A DNA stretch of 64,000 bases from Microbulbifer variabilis (GCF_020524905.1 NZ_JAIVKI010000014.1:62001-126000); one strand, 5' to 3'; counted from the stretch's first letter, positions 1 through 9,980 are shown. Notes: generated by a model not told the origin, from the letters alone. Translations and numbers: made by a program.

Positions 1-1039
1 CTTCTGTCACCCCTTCAGCCAGAGAACCCAGCATAATTGAGCGGTGTGACATGGATTTGTCTCCCGGAACACGGAGTTTGCCACTCACAGTGCCACCCGG
101 CTGCACGATAAAAGTAACTTCCTTAGCTTGCATAGGTTCTGAATACGCTTGTTTCGCCAACATTTTTGTAAAGTGATCCCGCGCGGCTTTAGCGCGGGTA
201 AATACCCCCATCAGTGCCGAGCTATCACCGGAGGCAATCGCACTGCGCAGGGAGGAGAGGTTGAGGCTGTAGAGATCAATCGCCTTTAAAATGGCATCAC
301 GGTTAGCCAGCATAATATCCCGCCACATCACAGGGTCGCTGGAAGCGATGCGAGTGAAATCTCGAAAACCCCCAGCGGCATAGCGGAAAATATTTTCATT
401 CTCAGCATCATGGGCCAAGGTATCAACCAGGCTAAAGGCGATCACATGGGGGAGATGGCTGGTCGCGGCCAGCACCTCATCATGCTCTTCCACCGACATT
501 TTCAATACTTCAGCTCCGGCGGCCTGCCACGCCTGAGCCACCCGCTGCAGATGATCGGCATCGGTGTCATGGGCTGGAGTGAGAATAACGCGGTGATCGC
601 GATAGAGGTCATCGCGCGCAGCGCTTACCCCACTATTCTCGGAGCCGGCAATAGGGTGCCCTAACACCAGATAATTCGGTACCCTGCCCCAAATTTTTTC
701 CGCCGCACTCTGCACACTTCCCTTAACACTGGCACCATCAGTGACAGTCACACCTTCAGGCAAATGTTCCTTCAGCTGCGCAAATACCGACTCCACTGCG
801 AGAGTTGGCACCGCAATAAAAATCAGATCTCCTGCTTCTAAAAGCTCGAGCGCTTGCGGCAGGCTTGTATAGGCACGATCGACTACACCCAACCTCTTTG
901 CCTGCTCGCAGACCTCCTCCTGAAGTGCCACACCGATCACCTCACGGCAGGCCCCCGCCGCCTTGAGGGCGAGCGCAAAGCTGCCGCCAATAAGGCCGAC
1001 CCCCACAACCAACAAACGGCCAACACGCACCTGTCCCAT
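1..1039 (-). CDS. tyrA-aroA: Bifunctional prephenate dehydrogenase / EPSP synthase, partial (cut by left edge)
   Basis: Reading the minus strand from an ATG at 1039 gives an open frame that runs off the left edge. The N-terminal part starts with a Rossmann dinucleotide motif (GVGLIGG, about residues 13-19). It continues with the prephenate dehydrogenase signatures GHPIAGSE and SHLPH, so it is TyrA, which converts prephenate to 4-hydroxyphenylpyruvate for tyrosine. After about residue 310 the frame continues without a stop into an EPSP synthase N-terminus (VPGDKSMSHRS, the phosphoenolpyruvate/shikimate-3-phosphate binding start of AroA). This fused arrangement is known in pseudomonads. The start overlaps the pheA stop by one base (TGATG), implying translational coupling in a pheA-tyrA-aroA operon. 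The rest of AroA lies outside the window. Confidence 0.93.
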   Translation of the reverse strand, partial: MGQVRVGRLLVVGVGLIGGSFALALKAAGACREVIGVALQEEVCEQAKRLGVVDRAYTSLPQALELLEAGDLIFIAVPTLAVESVFAQLKEHLPEGVTVTDGASVKGSVQSAAEKIWGRVPNYLVLGHPIAGSENSGVSAARDDLYRDHRVILTPAHDTDADHLQRVAQAWQAAGAEVLKMSVEEHDEVLAATSHLPHVIAFSLVDTLAHDAENENIFRYAAGGFRDFTRIASSDPVMWRDIMLANRDAILKAIDLYSLNLSSLRSAIASGDSSALMGVFTRAKAARDHFTKMLAKQAYSEPMQAKEVTFIVQPGGTVSGKLRVPGDKSMSHRSIMLGSLAEGVTE

Positions 1040-2142
1040 CACAATACGCCACGCGGGTAAGATCCAAGTACCTTTAGGTCTGAAGCGCAGGCCCCGACCT
1101 CTTTTAGCGCCTCAGCAATATCTTTCGTATCGCGGTGACCTTTAAAGTCGACAAAAAACACGTAAGTCCAGTTGCCGGACTGAGAGGGGCGCGTCTCCAC
1201 CCTGGTAAGGTCGATATTGTAACGGCGGAAGGGCTCAAGCATATCGTGCAGCGCACCTGGCTCATTGCGCATGGAGACCATCAGAGAGGTCTTATCATCG
1301 CCACTGGCAGGTACCTGCTGAGTGCCAACGATCAGGAAACGTGTGGAGTTATCCGGGCGGTCCTCAATTTTCTCTGAGAGCACTTTCAGGCCATACAGAT
1401 CGGCCGCCATATCCCCGGCGATTGCCGCGGCGTTCCACTCCCCTTTAACACGCTTGGCCGCATCCGCATTACTGGAAACCGCCACCCGCTCCACGTTCGG
1501 ATAATGAGCATCCAGCCATTTGCGGCATTGCGCCAAACTCTGGGCATGGGAATAAATACGCGTGATCGACTCCGGCCGGGTCACGTCGGAAATCATCAGA
1601 TGATGATGAATACGCAACTCCACCTCTCCACAAATACTGAGATTGGAGTTCATAAAATTGTCCAGGGTGTGATTAATCACCCCCTCGGTGGAATTTTCAA
1701 CGGGCACCACGCCGTAATTTACAGCGCCGGCCTCCACCTCGCGGAAGACTTCATCAATGGCCGCCAGCGGACGACTCTGCGCGGAATTGCCAAAATGCTT
1801 TAGGGCTGCCTGCTGAGTAAAGGTACCTTCCGGCCCGAGATAAGCCACCTTGACCGGCTCCTCTAGGGCGAGGCAGGCGGACATGATCTCGCGGAAAAGC
1901 CTCGCCATTTCCTCATCAGTCAAAGGGCCTGCATTGCGCTCCATAGCGCGGCGTAACACCTGTGCCTCTCGCTCAGGTCGGTAGTAGAGCGCATCCTCCC
2001 CGGTTGCTTTTTTTACCTCAGCCACCTCCAGAGCACAGCTGGCTCGCTCGCTGATTAGTCGGGCGATCTCGGAGTCAATGTCATCGATACGATTGCGCAG
2101 CTCCAGCAGGCGCTGGTCACCACTCACGGTTTCCTCTGTCAT
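1039..2142 (-). CDS. pheA: Bifunctional chorismate mutase / prephenate dehydratase (P-protein)
   Basis: The protein has 367 residues, the usual size of the P-protein. Three domains are visible in order. An AroQ-type all-helical chorismate mutase covers about residues 10-95 (LRNRIDDIDSEIARLISER). A prephenate dehydratase domain covers about 97-280 (VAYLGPEGTFTQQAA, and DNSTRF near its end). A C-terminal ACT domain covers about 285-365 (GALHDMLEPF, then ETRPS), the phenylalanine-binding feedback site. It makes phenylpyruvate from chorismate in the cytoplasm. It lies 42 bases after serC and overlaps the tyrA-aroA start by one base, so serC-pheA-tyrA-aroA is probably one operon. The hisC-type aminotransferase found between pheA and tyrA in pseudomonads is absent. 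Confidence 0.96.
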   Translation of the reverse strand: MTEETVSGDQRLLELRNRIDDIDSEIARLISERASCALEVAEVKKATGEDALYYRPEREAQVLRRAMERNAGPLTDEEMARLFREIMSACLALEEPVKVAYLGPEGTFTQQAALKHFGNSAQSRPLAAIDEVFREVEAGAVNYGVVPVENSTEGVINHTLDNFMNSNLSICGEVELRIHHHLMISDVTRPESITRIYSHAQSLAQCRKWLDAHYPNVERVAVSSNADAAKRVKGEWNAAAIAGDMAADLYGLKVLSEKIEDRPDNSTRFLIVGTQQVPASGDDKTSLMVSMRNEPGALHDMLEPFRRYNIDLTRVETRPSQSGNWTYVFFVDFKGHRDTKDIAEALKEVGACASDLKVLGSYPRGVL

Positions 2143-2184
2143 CCGCTTTTCTACTTTTTCCTTGATTCAATAATTACTTGATCT

Positions 2185-3264
2185 CTAGCCTCTGCGGGAC
2201 TCAAAGTCCGCCATAAAGGCCACCAGCGCCTCTACCGCCTCAAAAGGCACAGCGTTATAAAGGGAAGCGCGCATCCCCCCCACAGAGCGATGCCCCTTCA
2301 AGCTGAGCAACCCAGCGTCCTCGGCCTCGGCTAAAAACTGCTTATCGAGTCGTTCATCGGCCAACACAAATGGGATATTCATCCGCGAGCGGCTGGACTT
2401 TTCCACCGGGCTGGAAAAGAAATCGCTACTATCGATAAAGTCATAGAGCAGAGAGGACTTTTTAGCAGCCTGTTGAGCCATAGTTTCAACGCCCCCCTGA
2501 TTCTTGAGCCACTGAAAAACCAGACCGGAAAGATACCAAGCGAATGTGGGTGGCGTGTTATCCATGGAGCCGGCATCTGCAGCGACTTTCCAACTCAAGC
2601 TACGCGGAATATCTTTCATCGCTCGATCCAGGAGATCATCGCGAACCAAGGCGACCGCTATACCGGAGGGGCCAATATTTTTTTGCGCACCGGCATATAT
2701 CACACCGAATTTTTCCACGTCGATCGGACAGGAAAGAATGTTAGAGGACATATCCGCAACCAGGGGGCAATCCACCTCAGGAACATAGTCGAACTCGATA
2801 CCGCCGATGGTCTCGTTGGGCGTGTAATGAAAATAGGCCGCCCCCTTACTCTGCTGCCAGCTGTCCTGCGGCGGGGCATAGCTAAAATTGCGATCCTCAC
2901 TGGACGCCACCACATTGACCTCACCATAACGCCGAGCTTCTTTAATCGCCTTGGCCGCCCACTGCCCGGTGTGGATAAAGTCAGCCTGTTTAGAGCCCGC
3001 GCCGAGCAGGTTCCAGGGCACCGCACTGAACTGTCCGGTAGCTCCACCTTGTAAAAACAGCACCTTATAGTTATCAGGCACCTTAAGAAGGTCGCGCAAA
3101 TCCTGCTCCGCACGTTCAGCCACCTCGACAAATTCTGGCGAGCGGTGGCTAACCTCCATCACTGAACAACCCAGACCGCGCCAATCCAGCAGCTCCTGCT
3201 GTGCCTGCTGCAAAACCGGCTCAGGTAGAGCGGCGGGACCAGCGCAGAAATTGTATTTCCTCAT
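2185..3264 (-). CDS. serC: Phosphoserine aminotransferase
   Basis: This PLP enzyme converts 3-phosphohydroxypyruvate and glutamate to phosphoserine for serine synthesis, and it also serves pyridoxal phosphate synthesis. The chosen start at 3264 gives 359 residues beginning MRKYNFCAGPAALP, the standard family N-terminus. A GGAAG element lies just upstream of it. The open frame extends 13 codons further up to 3303, but that extension is not family-like. The PLP-binding lysine is in GAQKNIGPSG, and the phosphate-binding GGATGQFSA segment is present. The product ends with the usual SLYNA and C-terminal FMADF region. Its place between gyrA and pheA matches the conserved pseudomonad order. Confidence 0.95.
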   Translation of the reverse strand: MRKYNFCAGPAALPEPVLQQAQQELLDWRGLGCSVMEVSHRSPEFVEVAERAEQDLRDLLKVPDNYKVLFLQGGATGQFSAVPWNLLGAGSKQADFIHTGQWAAKAIKEARRYGEVNVVASSEDRNFSYAPPQDSWQQSKGAAYFHYTPNETIGGIEFDYVPEVDCPLVADMSSNILSCPIDVEKFGVIYAGAQKNIGPSGIAVALVRDDLLDRAMKDIPRSLSWKVAADAGSMDNTPPTFAWYLSGLVFQWLKNQGGVETMAQQAAKKSSLLYDFIDSSDFFSSPVEKSSRSRMNIPFVLADERLDKQFLAEAEDAGLLSLKGHRSVGGMRASLYNAVPFEAVEALVAFMADFESRRG

Positions 3265-3381
3265 GACCTGACTTCCACAAACTAAAAATGGTTTCAAATT
3301 CAACTAGATGTGCCGACGCACAAACCGCCATTCAGGGAGATGGGTATCACGCTTTCAGGCATTTTTTAGGGCACCAGAGGC

Positions 3382-3412
3382 AAGAAAGGCCGCGATAATC
3401 GCAGCCTTTCTT
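3382..3412 (-). terminator. Hairpin downstream of gyrA
   Basis: Arms AAGAAAGGC and GCCTTTCTT pair perfectly, and an inner GCGA/TCGC stem adds to them. The hairpin lies between the gyrA stop and the serC start, both on the minus strand, and probably ends the gyrA transcript. The U-tract is short on this strand. Confidence 0.6.
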
Positions 3413-3430
3413 TTGGTACCTGAGGGTGGG

Positions 3431-5992
3431 TCACTCTGCCCCACCGTTATCTTCAACTTCTTCCTCAGTCTCTTCAATACGCCCGAGGCCCACGAGCTTT
3501 TCACCGCTCTTAAGCCGAATGACGCGTACCCCCTGGGTATTGCGCCCCAGGACAGAAACCTCGTCGACGCGGGTGCGCACCAGGGTACCCTGATCGGAAA
3601 TCAACATCATTTCCTCGCCTGGGTGTACCTGACAGGCACCCACTAAGGCACCGTTACGCTCGCTCTCGGCAATCGCGATAACACCCTGAGTGCCACGCCC
3701 CTTGGTCGGGAATTCACTGATGGCAGTACGCTTACCGTAACCGTTTTCAGTAGCCATCATCACAGAGCCGCCCTCTTCCGGGATCACCATGGCGATCACT
3801 TCCTGGCCCTCCTGCATGCGGATACCGCGCACACCGCGGGATACACGACCCATAGAACGAACATTGGCTTCGAAGAATCGCGCTGCCTTACCGGCGCTGG
3901 TAAGCAGCAGCACATCGCGCTCACCATCGGTCACCGCTGTGGCAACGAGACGATCTCCTTCTTCCAGTTCGATAGCGCGCAGACCCACGCTGCGCGGACG
4001 AGCAAAGGCAGTGAGCGGAGTCTTCTTAACCGTGCCGTTAGCAGTGGCGAAGAAGATAAAGTGATTTTCATCGTACTCGGATACTGGCATTAGGCTGCTG
4101 ATACGCTCGCCTTCTTCCAGCGGCAGCATATTGACTACCGGCCGTCCGCGCGAAGCGCGACCGGCAGTGGGCACTTCGTAAACTTTGAGCCAGTACACCT
4201 TGCCCTTGTTAGAGAAGCACAAAATAGTGTCGTGGGAATTGGCAATCAACAGGTGCTCGACGAAATCTTCATCCTTCACCTGGGTTGCCGACTTACCCAT
4301 GCCGCCGCGACGCTGGGCCTGGTAATCAGTCAGGGGCTGGCTCTTGGCGTAGCCACCGTGAGAGATCGTCACCACCTTATCTTCCGGGGTGATCAAATCT
4401 TCTACGGTCAGATCTTGACGGGAGGCAACGATATCGGTGCGGCGCTCATCGCCAAAGTCCTTTGACAGCTGTTCCAGCTCTTCGCGGATCACTTCCATCA
4501 GGCGCTCGAAGCTGCCGAGGATATGCAGGTATTCAGCGATCTGCTCCAAGCGATCCTGGTATTCCACCAGCAGCTTGTCATGCTCCATACCGGTGAGGCG
4601 GTGCAGGCGCAGCTCGAGGATTGCCTGAGCCTGGGCTGGGGACAGATAGTAGGCGTTATCGCGTAGACCAAACTCCTTCGGCAGATCATCCGGGCGGCAG
4701 GCATCGGCACCGGCGCGCTCCAGGAACTGCTGCACATCGCCCACCGGCCAGCCTTTGGCCAGTAACGCTTCGCGGGCATCCGCCGGAGTGGCGGAGGATT
4801 TGATCAGCTCGATCACCGGATCAATATTGGCGATGGCGATCGCCAGACCTTCGAGAATATGGCCACGCTCACGGGCTTTGCGCAGCAGGTAAACGGTACG
4901 GCGAGTCACCACTTCCTGGCGGTGACGCACGAAGTGCTCGAGCAGCTCTTTCAGGTTCAACACTTTGGGCTGGCCGTCGACCAGAGCCACCATATTGATG
5001 CCGAACACACTCTCCAGCTGGGTTTGGGAATAGAGGTTGTTCAAAACCACATCGCCCAACTCACCACGCTTCAACTCAATCACTACGCGCAGTCCATCTT
5101 TGTCGGACTCATCGCGCAGCTCAGAGATACCCTCGATCTTTTTCTCTTTCACCAGCTCTGCGATACGCTCGATCAAGCGCGCCTTATTCAGCTGATAGGG
5201 GATCTCGGTAATAATAATTGTTTCGCGATTGCTCTTATCATCGCGAATCACATCCGCTTTGGCGCGCACATAGATACGCCCACGCCCAGTGCGATAAGCC
5301 AAGAGTATCCCGGCGCGGCCATTGATGGTTGCCCCGGTGGGGAAGTCCGGCCCAGGGATATACTCCATCAAGTCGTCAACAGACAGCTCGGGATTGTTGA
5401 TCAATGCCAAACAAGCGTTGACAACCTCTTTCAGGTTGTGGGGGGGGATATTAGTGGCCATGCCCACGGCAATACCCGAAGAGCCGTTCACCAACAGGTT
5501 CGGCACGCGGGAGGGCAGCACCTCGGGCATCTGCTCGGAGCCGTCATAGTTATCGACAAAATTGACGGTTTCTTTATCCAGGTCAGATAGCAGCTCGTGG
5601 GCCAGCTTATCCATGCGAATTTCGGTATAACGCATGGCAGCCGGGCTATCGCCATCGATAGAGCCGAAGTTGCCCTGGCCATCCACCAGGGTGTAACGCA
5701 TAGAGAAAGGTTGGGCCATACGCACAATCGTGTCGTAGACCGCGGTATCCCCGTGTGGGTGGTATTTACCGATCACATCGCCAACGACACGCGCTGACTT
5801 TTTATAAGGTTTATTCCAGTCGTTTTTAAGTTCGCTCATAGCGAAAAGCACACGGCGGTGTACCGGCTTGAGGCCATCGCGTACATCCGGCAGTGCGCGC
5901 CCGACGATCACGCTCATGGCGTAGTCGAGATAAGACTGCTTGAGTTCTTCTTCGATATTAATCGGAGAGATTTCTTTGGCTAATTCGCCCAT
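3431..5992 (-). CDS. gyrA: DNA gyrase subunit A
   Basis: This is the breakage-reunion subunit of the type II topoisomerase that introduces negative supercoils, at 853 residues close to the usual gammaproteobacterial length. The N-terminal winged-helix region contains the quinolone-resistance-determining segment [17 protein letters not shown], with threonine where E. coli has Ser83 and the following Asp87 kept. The catalytic tyrosine is in AAMRYTE. The C-terminal beta-pinwheel carries a GyrA-box (QRRGGMG) and repeated blades. The acidic tail ([11 protein letters not shown]) is typical. The start ATG at 5992 opens [20 protein letters not shown], the standard N-terminus. It is divergent from the deaminase gene at 6182. 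Confidence 0.98.
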   Translation of the reverse strand: MGELAKEISPINIEEELKQSYLDYAMSVIVGRALPDVRDGLKPVHRRVLFAMSELKNDWNKPYKKSARVVGDVIGKYHPHGDTAVYDTIVRMAQPFSMRYTLVDGQGNFGSIDGDSPAAMRYTEIRMDKLAHELLSDLDKETVNFVDNYDGSEQMPEVLPSRVPNLLVNGSSGIAVGMATNIPPHNLKEVVNACLALINNPELSVDDLMEYIPGPDFPTGATINGRAGILLAYRTGRGRIYVRAKADVIRDDKSNRETIIITEIPYQLNKARLIERIAELVKEKKIEGISELRDESDKDGLRVVIELKRGELGDVVLNNLYSQTQLESVFGINMVALVDGQPKVLNLKELLEHFVRHRQEVVTRRTVYLLRKARERGHILEGLAIAIANIDPVIELIKSSATPADAREALLAKGWPVGDVQQFLERAGADACRPDDLPKEFGLRDNAYYLSPAQAQAILELRLHRLTGMEHDKLLVEYQDRLEQIAEYLHILGSFERLMEVIREELEQLSKDFGDERRTDIVASRQDLTVEDLITPEDKVVTISHGGYAKSQPLTDYQAQRRGGMGKSATQVKDEDFVEHLLIANSHDTILCFSNKGKVYWLKVYEVPTAGRASRGRPVVNMLPLEEGERISSLMPVSEYDENHFIFFATANGTVKKTPLTAFARPRSVGLRAIELEEGDRLVATAVTDGERDVLLLTSAGKAARFFEANVRSMGRVSRGVRGIRMQEGQEVIAMVIPEEGGSVMMATENGYGKRTAISEFPTKGRGTQGVIAIAESERNGALVGACQVHPGEEMMLISDQGTLVRTRVDEVSVLGRNTQGVRVIRLKSGEKLVGLGRIEETEEEVEDNGGAE

Positions 5993-6181
5993 GGCTTACG
6001 GCGTTCCTTTTTATAGCGCGGGCATGTGTACTGAGCCCGGATAAGCGGGCGATTCTAGCACAGTTTGACGTCTTTGGACCGGCTGCCATACGCTCTTCTG
6101 GACCAATACTATCCCCTGTTGCCGCAAGCGGTCTCTACCGCTAAAGTAAATCCCCACCTTAACCGCCGCCGCCAAATTTCC

Positions 6182-7507
6182 ATGCCCCAAGCAATAGATA
6201 CCCTAATCCATGCGCGCTGGATTATCCCAGTAATCCCCGAGCAAAAAGTGTACGAGAATTGCTCCTTAGCCATTGAGCACGGACGGATCGCCGCCCTACT
6301 GCCGTCGGCCGAAGCCAAAATACGTTTCAAGGCAAAACGGGAAGTGGAGCTCGCACATCACGCCCTGATCCCCGGACTGATCAACACCCACAACCACGCG
6401 CCCATGACGCTGTTGCGAGGCTATGCCGATGACCGCCCCCTCAAGGAATGGCTGGAAAAGCATATCTGGCCGACGGAACAGCGCTGGGTAGGGCCTGAAT
6501 TTGTCGCGGATGGCAGCCGCCACGCCATTGCTGAAATGCTGCGCTCGGGAACTACCACCTTCTCAGATCAGTATTTCTACCCGGAAGCCGTCGCGACTGC
6601 TGTCCGAGAGACGGGTATCCGCGCACATATCGCCTTTCCGATATTGGACGCGCCCACCCCCTGGAGCCGACACGCCGAAGAAGCCCTGCATAAAGGGTTG
6701 GCACTGCGCGACGATTATCGTGCCCATGAACGTATTGAAGTGGTTTTTGCACCACACGCCCCTTACACCGTCGGCGACCAGACCCTGGAAAAAATCGCTG
6801 TGTGTTCCGCCGAGGCTCAAATTCCCGTGCAGATACATCTGCACGAAACTTACCAGGAAGTAGAAAACGCGCTGAAGCAAAATGGAGAACGCCCCACCGA
6901 GCGGCTACAGCGTCTTGGCCTACTGAGCCCGCAGACCCTCTGTGTACACATGGTGGCAACCAATGAACGGGATATAGAGTTGTTGAAAACCAGTGGTGCC
7001 CATGTGGCCCACTGCCCATCATCCAACCTCAAATTGGCCTCCGGCTTCTGTCCCACCGTCGAGATGCTTGATGCCGGTATCAATGTATCACTGGGCACTG
7101 ATGGCGCCGCTAGTAACAATAGTCAGGACCTGTTTGCCGAGGCCAGTACCGCCGCATTACTGGCCAAGGCTGTCAGTGGCAGGGCCACCGCACTTCCCGC
7201 TCACCAGGCGCTGGCAATGGCCACCATCAATGGCGCCCGAGCCCTTGGTATTGAAGAGGAAACCGGAAGTCTGGAAATTGGCAAGAGCGCCGATATTGCC
7301 GCGATCAACCTATCCGGCCTGGAGCAGCAGCCGGTACACGACCCAATGTCCCAACTTATTTATGCCAGCGGCGGGCACAATGTCAGCGACGTTTGGGTTG
7401 CGGGCAAGCAGTTATTGGGGGAGCGCCAATTACTCACCCTGAACGAGACTGAGGTAATCCAGCGAGCGCAACTTTGGCGTGATAGAATCGCCGGCCATTC
7501 GCGTTAG
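6182..7507 (+). CDS. TRZ/ATZ-family amidohydrolase, probable 5'-methylthioadenosine/S-adenosylhomocysteine-type deaminase
   Basis: The metal-dependent hydrolase has 441 residues from the ATG at 6182. A TTG 117 bases upstream stays in frame, but the family N-terminus (IDTLIHARWIIPV) begins here. Metal ligands of the amidohydrolase barrel are visible: HxH in INTHNHAPM, His in IHLHET, His in CVHMVA and Asp in LGTDGAASNN. The family deaminates purine-type or triazine substrates. At this conserved locus (gyrA, this gene, ubiG, mupP, yciK) the Pseudomonas aeruginosa homologue is described as a methylthioadenosine deaminase, so MTA/SAH salvage is the likeliest role. The neighbouring mtnA of pseudomonads is missing here. 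Substrate assignment is inference. Confidence 0.85.
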   Translation: MPQAIDTLIHARWIIPVIPEQKVYENCSLAIEHGRIAALLPSAEAKIRFKAKREVELAHHALIPGLINTHNHAPMTLLRGYADDRPLKEWLEKHIWPTEQRWVGPEFVADGSRHAIAEMLRSGTTTFSDQYFYPEAVATAVRETGIRAHIAFPILDAPTPWSRHAEEALHKGLALRDDYRAHERIEVVFAPHAPYTVGDQTLEKIAVCSAEAQIPVQIHLHETYQEVENALKQNGERPTERLQRLGLLSPQTLCVHMVATNERDIELLKTSGAHVAHCPSSNLKLASGFCPTVEMLDAGINVSLGTDGAASNNSQDLFAEASTAALLAKAVSGRATALPAHQALAMATINGARALGIEEETGSLEIGKSADIAAINLSGLEQQPVHDPMSQLIYASGGHNVSDVWVAGKQLLGERQLLTLNETEVIQRAQLWRDRIAGHSR

Positions 7508-7753
7508 GCGCGAACCGGACACTGCGATTCAATATAGGAATCAGCCGCTAATGAACCTTTAATTAGGCAATTTAATGGATGTACTTCATCTCTTTTATTG
7601 CCGTCCGCGAAGTACTGGAGTGGTTATTAAACCTCCCTGTTTTCTCGGACTTTTACCGGCCAGCTAACAACTGGTTACGGCACCCCCGTGCCGAGATAAC
7701 CCGTAGCTGCATTTATTTACGGGTTAACAGCGACGGAGTTTGCAGAGAAATTC

Positions 7754-8455
7754 ATGAGTAATGTAGATCCCACGGAAATCGCCAAATTCGAGCAACTCGC
7801 CAGCCGCTGGTGGGATAAAGAAGGCGAATTTAAACCGCTGCACGAAATTAACCCATTGCGCGCTCACTACGTTGACAAGTACGCTTCAGTGGCCGACAAA
7901 AAACTGCTGGATGTCGGCTGCGGCGGAGGGATTCTGGCTGAGGCTATGGCCCAGCGAGGCGCACAGGTAACCGGGATTGATATGGGCGAGGCCCCTCTCA
8001 ACGTTGCCAAATTACACGCTATGGAAAGCGGTGTATCGGTAAATTATCGGCTTATTGCTGTGGAAGAGCTTGCCGAAGAAGCACCGGAAGGTTACGACGT
8101 TGTCACCTGCCTGGAAATGCTCGAGCATGTACCCGATCCAGCCTCAGTGATCCGCGCCTGCGCCAAACTGGTCAAGCCCGGCGGACACTTGTTTTTCTCG
8201 ACCATCAACCGCACCCCCAAAGGCTGGCTTTTTGGGGTGGTGGGAGCGGAATATATCCTACGCTTACTACCCAAAGGCACCCACGAATACAGCAAGTTTA
8301 TCCGACCCTCGGAAATGGGTGCCTGGCTTCGTCAGGCGGGACTGGAATTGCGAGATATCACCGGCATGACCTATAACCCGGTTACCCGCAACTATAAACT
8401 CAACCCTCGCGACGTCGATGTCAATTATCTGATGTATGCCAGCAAACCCGAATAA
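7754..8455 (+). CDS. ubiG: Ubiquinone biosynthesis O-methyltransferase
   Basis: This 233-residue class I SAM methyltransferase carries out the two O-methylations of the ubiquinone ring. The N-terminus ([13 protein letters not shown], then LHEINPLR) is diagnostic of UbiG. The SAM-binding motif I is [16 protein letters not shown], followed by VTGIDMG and [11 protein letters not shown]. The C-terminus ([13 protein letters not shown]) also matches the family. The 246 bases upstream contain only a short frame without similarity, so a promoter probably lies there. The stop is 12 bases before the mupP start, and the two genes are likely cotranscribed. Confidence 0.97.
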   Translation: MSNVDPTEIAKFEQLASRWWDKEGEFKPLHEINPLRAHYVDKYASVADKKLLDVGCGGGILAEAMAQRGAQVTGIDMGEAPLNVAKLHAMESGVSVNYRLIAVEELAEEAPEGYDVVTCLEMLEHVPDPASVIRACAKLVKPGGHLFFSTINRTPKGWLFGVVGAEYILRLLPKGTHEYSKFIRPSEMGAWLRQAGLELRDITGMTYNPVTRNYKLNPRDVDVNYLMYASKPE

Positions 8456-8467
8456 GCGAACCATACA

Positions 8468-9127
8468 ATGAAAGCCGTTTTATTTGACCTGGATGGCACA
8501 CTCCTCGACACCGCACCGGACTTTATTGTCGTGCTCAACCAGTTACGGCATCAGGAGCAATTGCCTCCACTGCCCGACCAGGTAATCCGCGGCACAGTCT
8601 CCAGCGGCTCGAGGGCATTAGTCACCTTGGGGTTTGGCAAACAAGAAGGTGATCCAGAATTTGCCAGCCTTCTGCAACGCCTGCTGGATCTCTACTTGGC
8701 GCACCTCGCAGAGCAAACCGTACCCTTTCCCGGCATAGAGCCGTTACTGGATACACTCGCGCAAAATGAAATCCCCTGGGGCATCGTCACCAATAAACCC
8801 GAAGCGTTTACGGTACCGTTGATGCAGGCATTTGAATATCTGCCTCCGGCCTCTGCAGTGATTTGCCCCGATCACGTAAGCAAGTCAAAACCAGATCCAG
8901 AAGCCATTTTGCTTGCCTGTAGTAAAATTGGATGCACCCCAGCAGACGCCGTCTATATCGGAGATCACCAGCGGGATATCATTGCCGGCCAACGTGCGGG
9001 CATGCCGACTATTGCTTGTGCATACGGTTATATCGATGCATCTGACGATCCCGCCAACTGGGGTGCCGATCACCTGGTCAACTCAGTGGATGAAATCTGG
9101 CCCTTGCTTCAGCAACATTACATTTAA
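8468..9127 (+). CDS. mupP: HAD hydrolase, probable N-acetylmuramic acid 6-phosphate phosphatase
   Basis: The 219-residue HAD-superfamily phosphatase has motif I FDLDGTLLDT, motif II in GIVTNKPEAF, a lysine in KSKPDPEAIL and motif IV GDHQRDIIAG. It would otherwise be called phosphoglycolate phosphatase (Gph). Its position between ubiG and yciK is exactly that of pseudomonad MupP, which dephosphorylates MurNAc-6-phosphate in the AmgK/MurU peptidoglycan recycling route. The functional choice rests on synteny and not on a residue that separates the two subfamilies. It follows ubiG by 12 bases and precedes yciK by 51. Confidence 0.85.
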   Translation: MKAVLFDLDGTLLDTAPDFIVVLNQLRHQEQLPPLPDQVIRGTVSSGSRALVTLGFGKQEGDPEFASLLQRLLDLYLAHLAEQTVPFPGIEPLLDTLAQNEIPWGIVTNKPEAFTVPLMQAFEYLPPASAVICPDHVSKSKPDPEAILLACSKIGCTPADAVYIGDHQRDIIAGQRAGMPTIACAYGYIDASDDPANWGADHLVNSVDEIWPLLQQHYI

Positions 9128-9178
9128 CCTTCCAAATCATGCCCGGCCCGATGCTGGGCGCCAGCATCAGGATGTTTC

Positions 9179-9937
9179 ATGTCTGAATATGCCGGCGACT
9201 ATGTCGCTCCACCAAGCTTACTAAAAGATAAAATCATACTTGTTACCGGCGCAGGTGACGGTATCGGCAAAGTTGCAGCAAAAACTTTCGCCGCACACGG
9301 AGCCACTGTAATACTATTGGGGCGCACCACCCCAAAGCTCGAAATGGTCTATGACGAGATTGAGGCCGCCGGGGGGCCACAGCCGGCAATTTTCCCTATG
9401 GATCTCAATGAAGCACGCATTGAGAACTTTGAAAATTTTGCCGAGGCCATTGATCAGGAATTTGGTCGTCTTGATGGCCTGCTTCACAATGCAAGCCTAC
9501 TCGGACAGCGCACCCCCCTGGCAAATTACAATTTCGCTACCTGGCAACAGGTCATGCAGGTCAACGTCAATGCGGCATTTGGGCTCACCAAGACGCTGCT
9601 GCCTCTGTTGGAAAAATCCGAAGCCGGTTCGGTGGTGTTCACCAGCTCCAGCGTTGGCTTGAAGGGGCGGGCTTATTGGGGGGCCTACTCTGTTTCAAAA
9701 TTCGCAACAGAAGGCCTGATGCAGGTACTCGCCGATGAATTGGAAGGTGTGTCCAGTATTCGGGTGAACAGCCTCAACCCAGGCGCTACCCGCACAGCCA
9801 TGCGTGCGACAGCCTACCCGGCAGAAAACCCCAAATCAGTGTCTTCACCAGAAGAAATTATGCCGACTTACCTCTACTTAATGGGCAATGACAGCCGCGG
9901 CGAAAGCGGCAAACACTTCAGCGCGCAAAAGCGCTAG
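9179..9937 (+). CDS. yciK: YciK-type short-chain dehydrogenase/reductase
   Basis: The 252-residue NAD(P)-dependent oxidoreductase has the classical SDR glycine motif TGAGDGIGK near residue 22, the structural NAS motif (HNASLLG), catalytic serines in VFTSSSVG and the YSVSK active-site pair. The N-terminus (YVAPPSLLKDKIILVTG) is that of the YciK group, whose physiological substrate is unsettled. It follows mupP in the conserved ubiG-mupP-yciK order and is closed by a strong terminator at 9950-9980. Confidence 0.92.
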   Translation: MSEYAGDYVAPPSLLKDKIILVTGAGDGIGKVAAKTFAAHGATVILLGRTTPKLEMVYDEIEAAGGPQPAIFPMDLNEARIENFENFAEAIDQEFGRLDGLLHNASLLGQRTPLANYNFATWQQVMQVNVNAAFGLTKTLLPLLEKSEAGSVVFTSSSVGLKGRAYWGAYSVSKFATEGLMQVLADELEGVSSIRVNSLNPGATRTAMRATAYPAENPKSVSSPEEIMPTYLYLMGNDSRGESGKHFSAQKR

Positions 9938-9949
9938 ACCTTGCAAATA

Positions 9950-9980
9950 GCAAAAAACCGGGTAGCTCCCGGTTTTTTGC
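9950..9980 (+). terminator. Strong intrinsic terminator after yciK
   Basis: Perfect arms GCAAAAAACCGGG and CCCGGTTTTTTGC surround a five-base loop. The A-run and T-run flanks let it work in both directions, so it ends the yciK operon and could also stop the minus-strand gene at 10009. Confidence 0.9.

Noticed and set aside
4859..5590. 243-residue plus-strand open frame inside gyrA
   Set aside because: It lies wholly antisense to gyrA, has no ribosome site or family features, and its His/Gln-rich composition is what a reversed gyrA gives.
7579..7761. 60-residue plus-strand frame upstream of ubiG
   Set aside because: Overlaps the ubiG start, has no ribosome site, and its composition is unlike a protein family. 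Treated as leader DNA.
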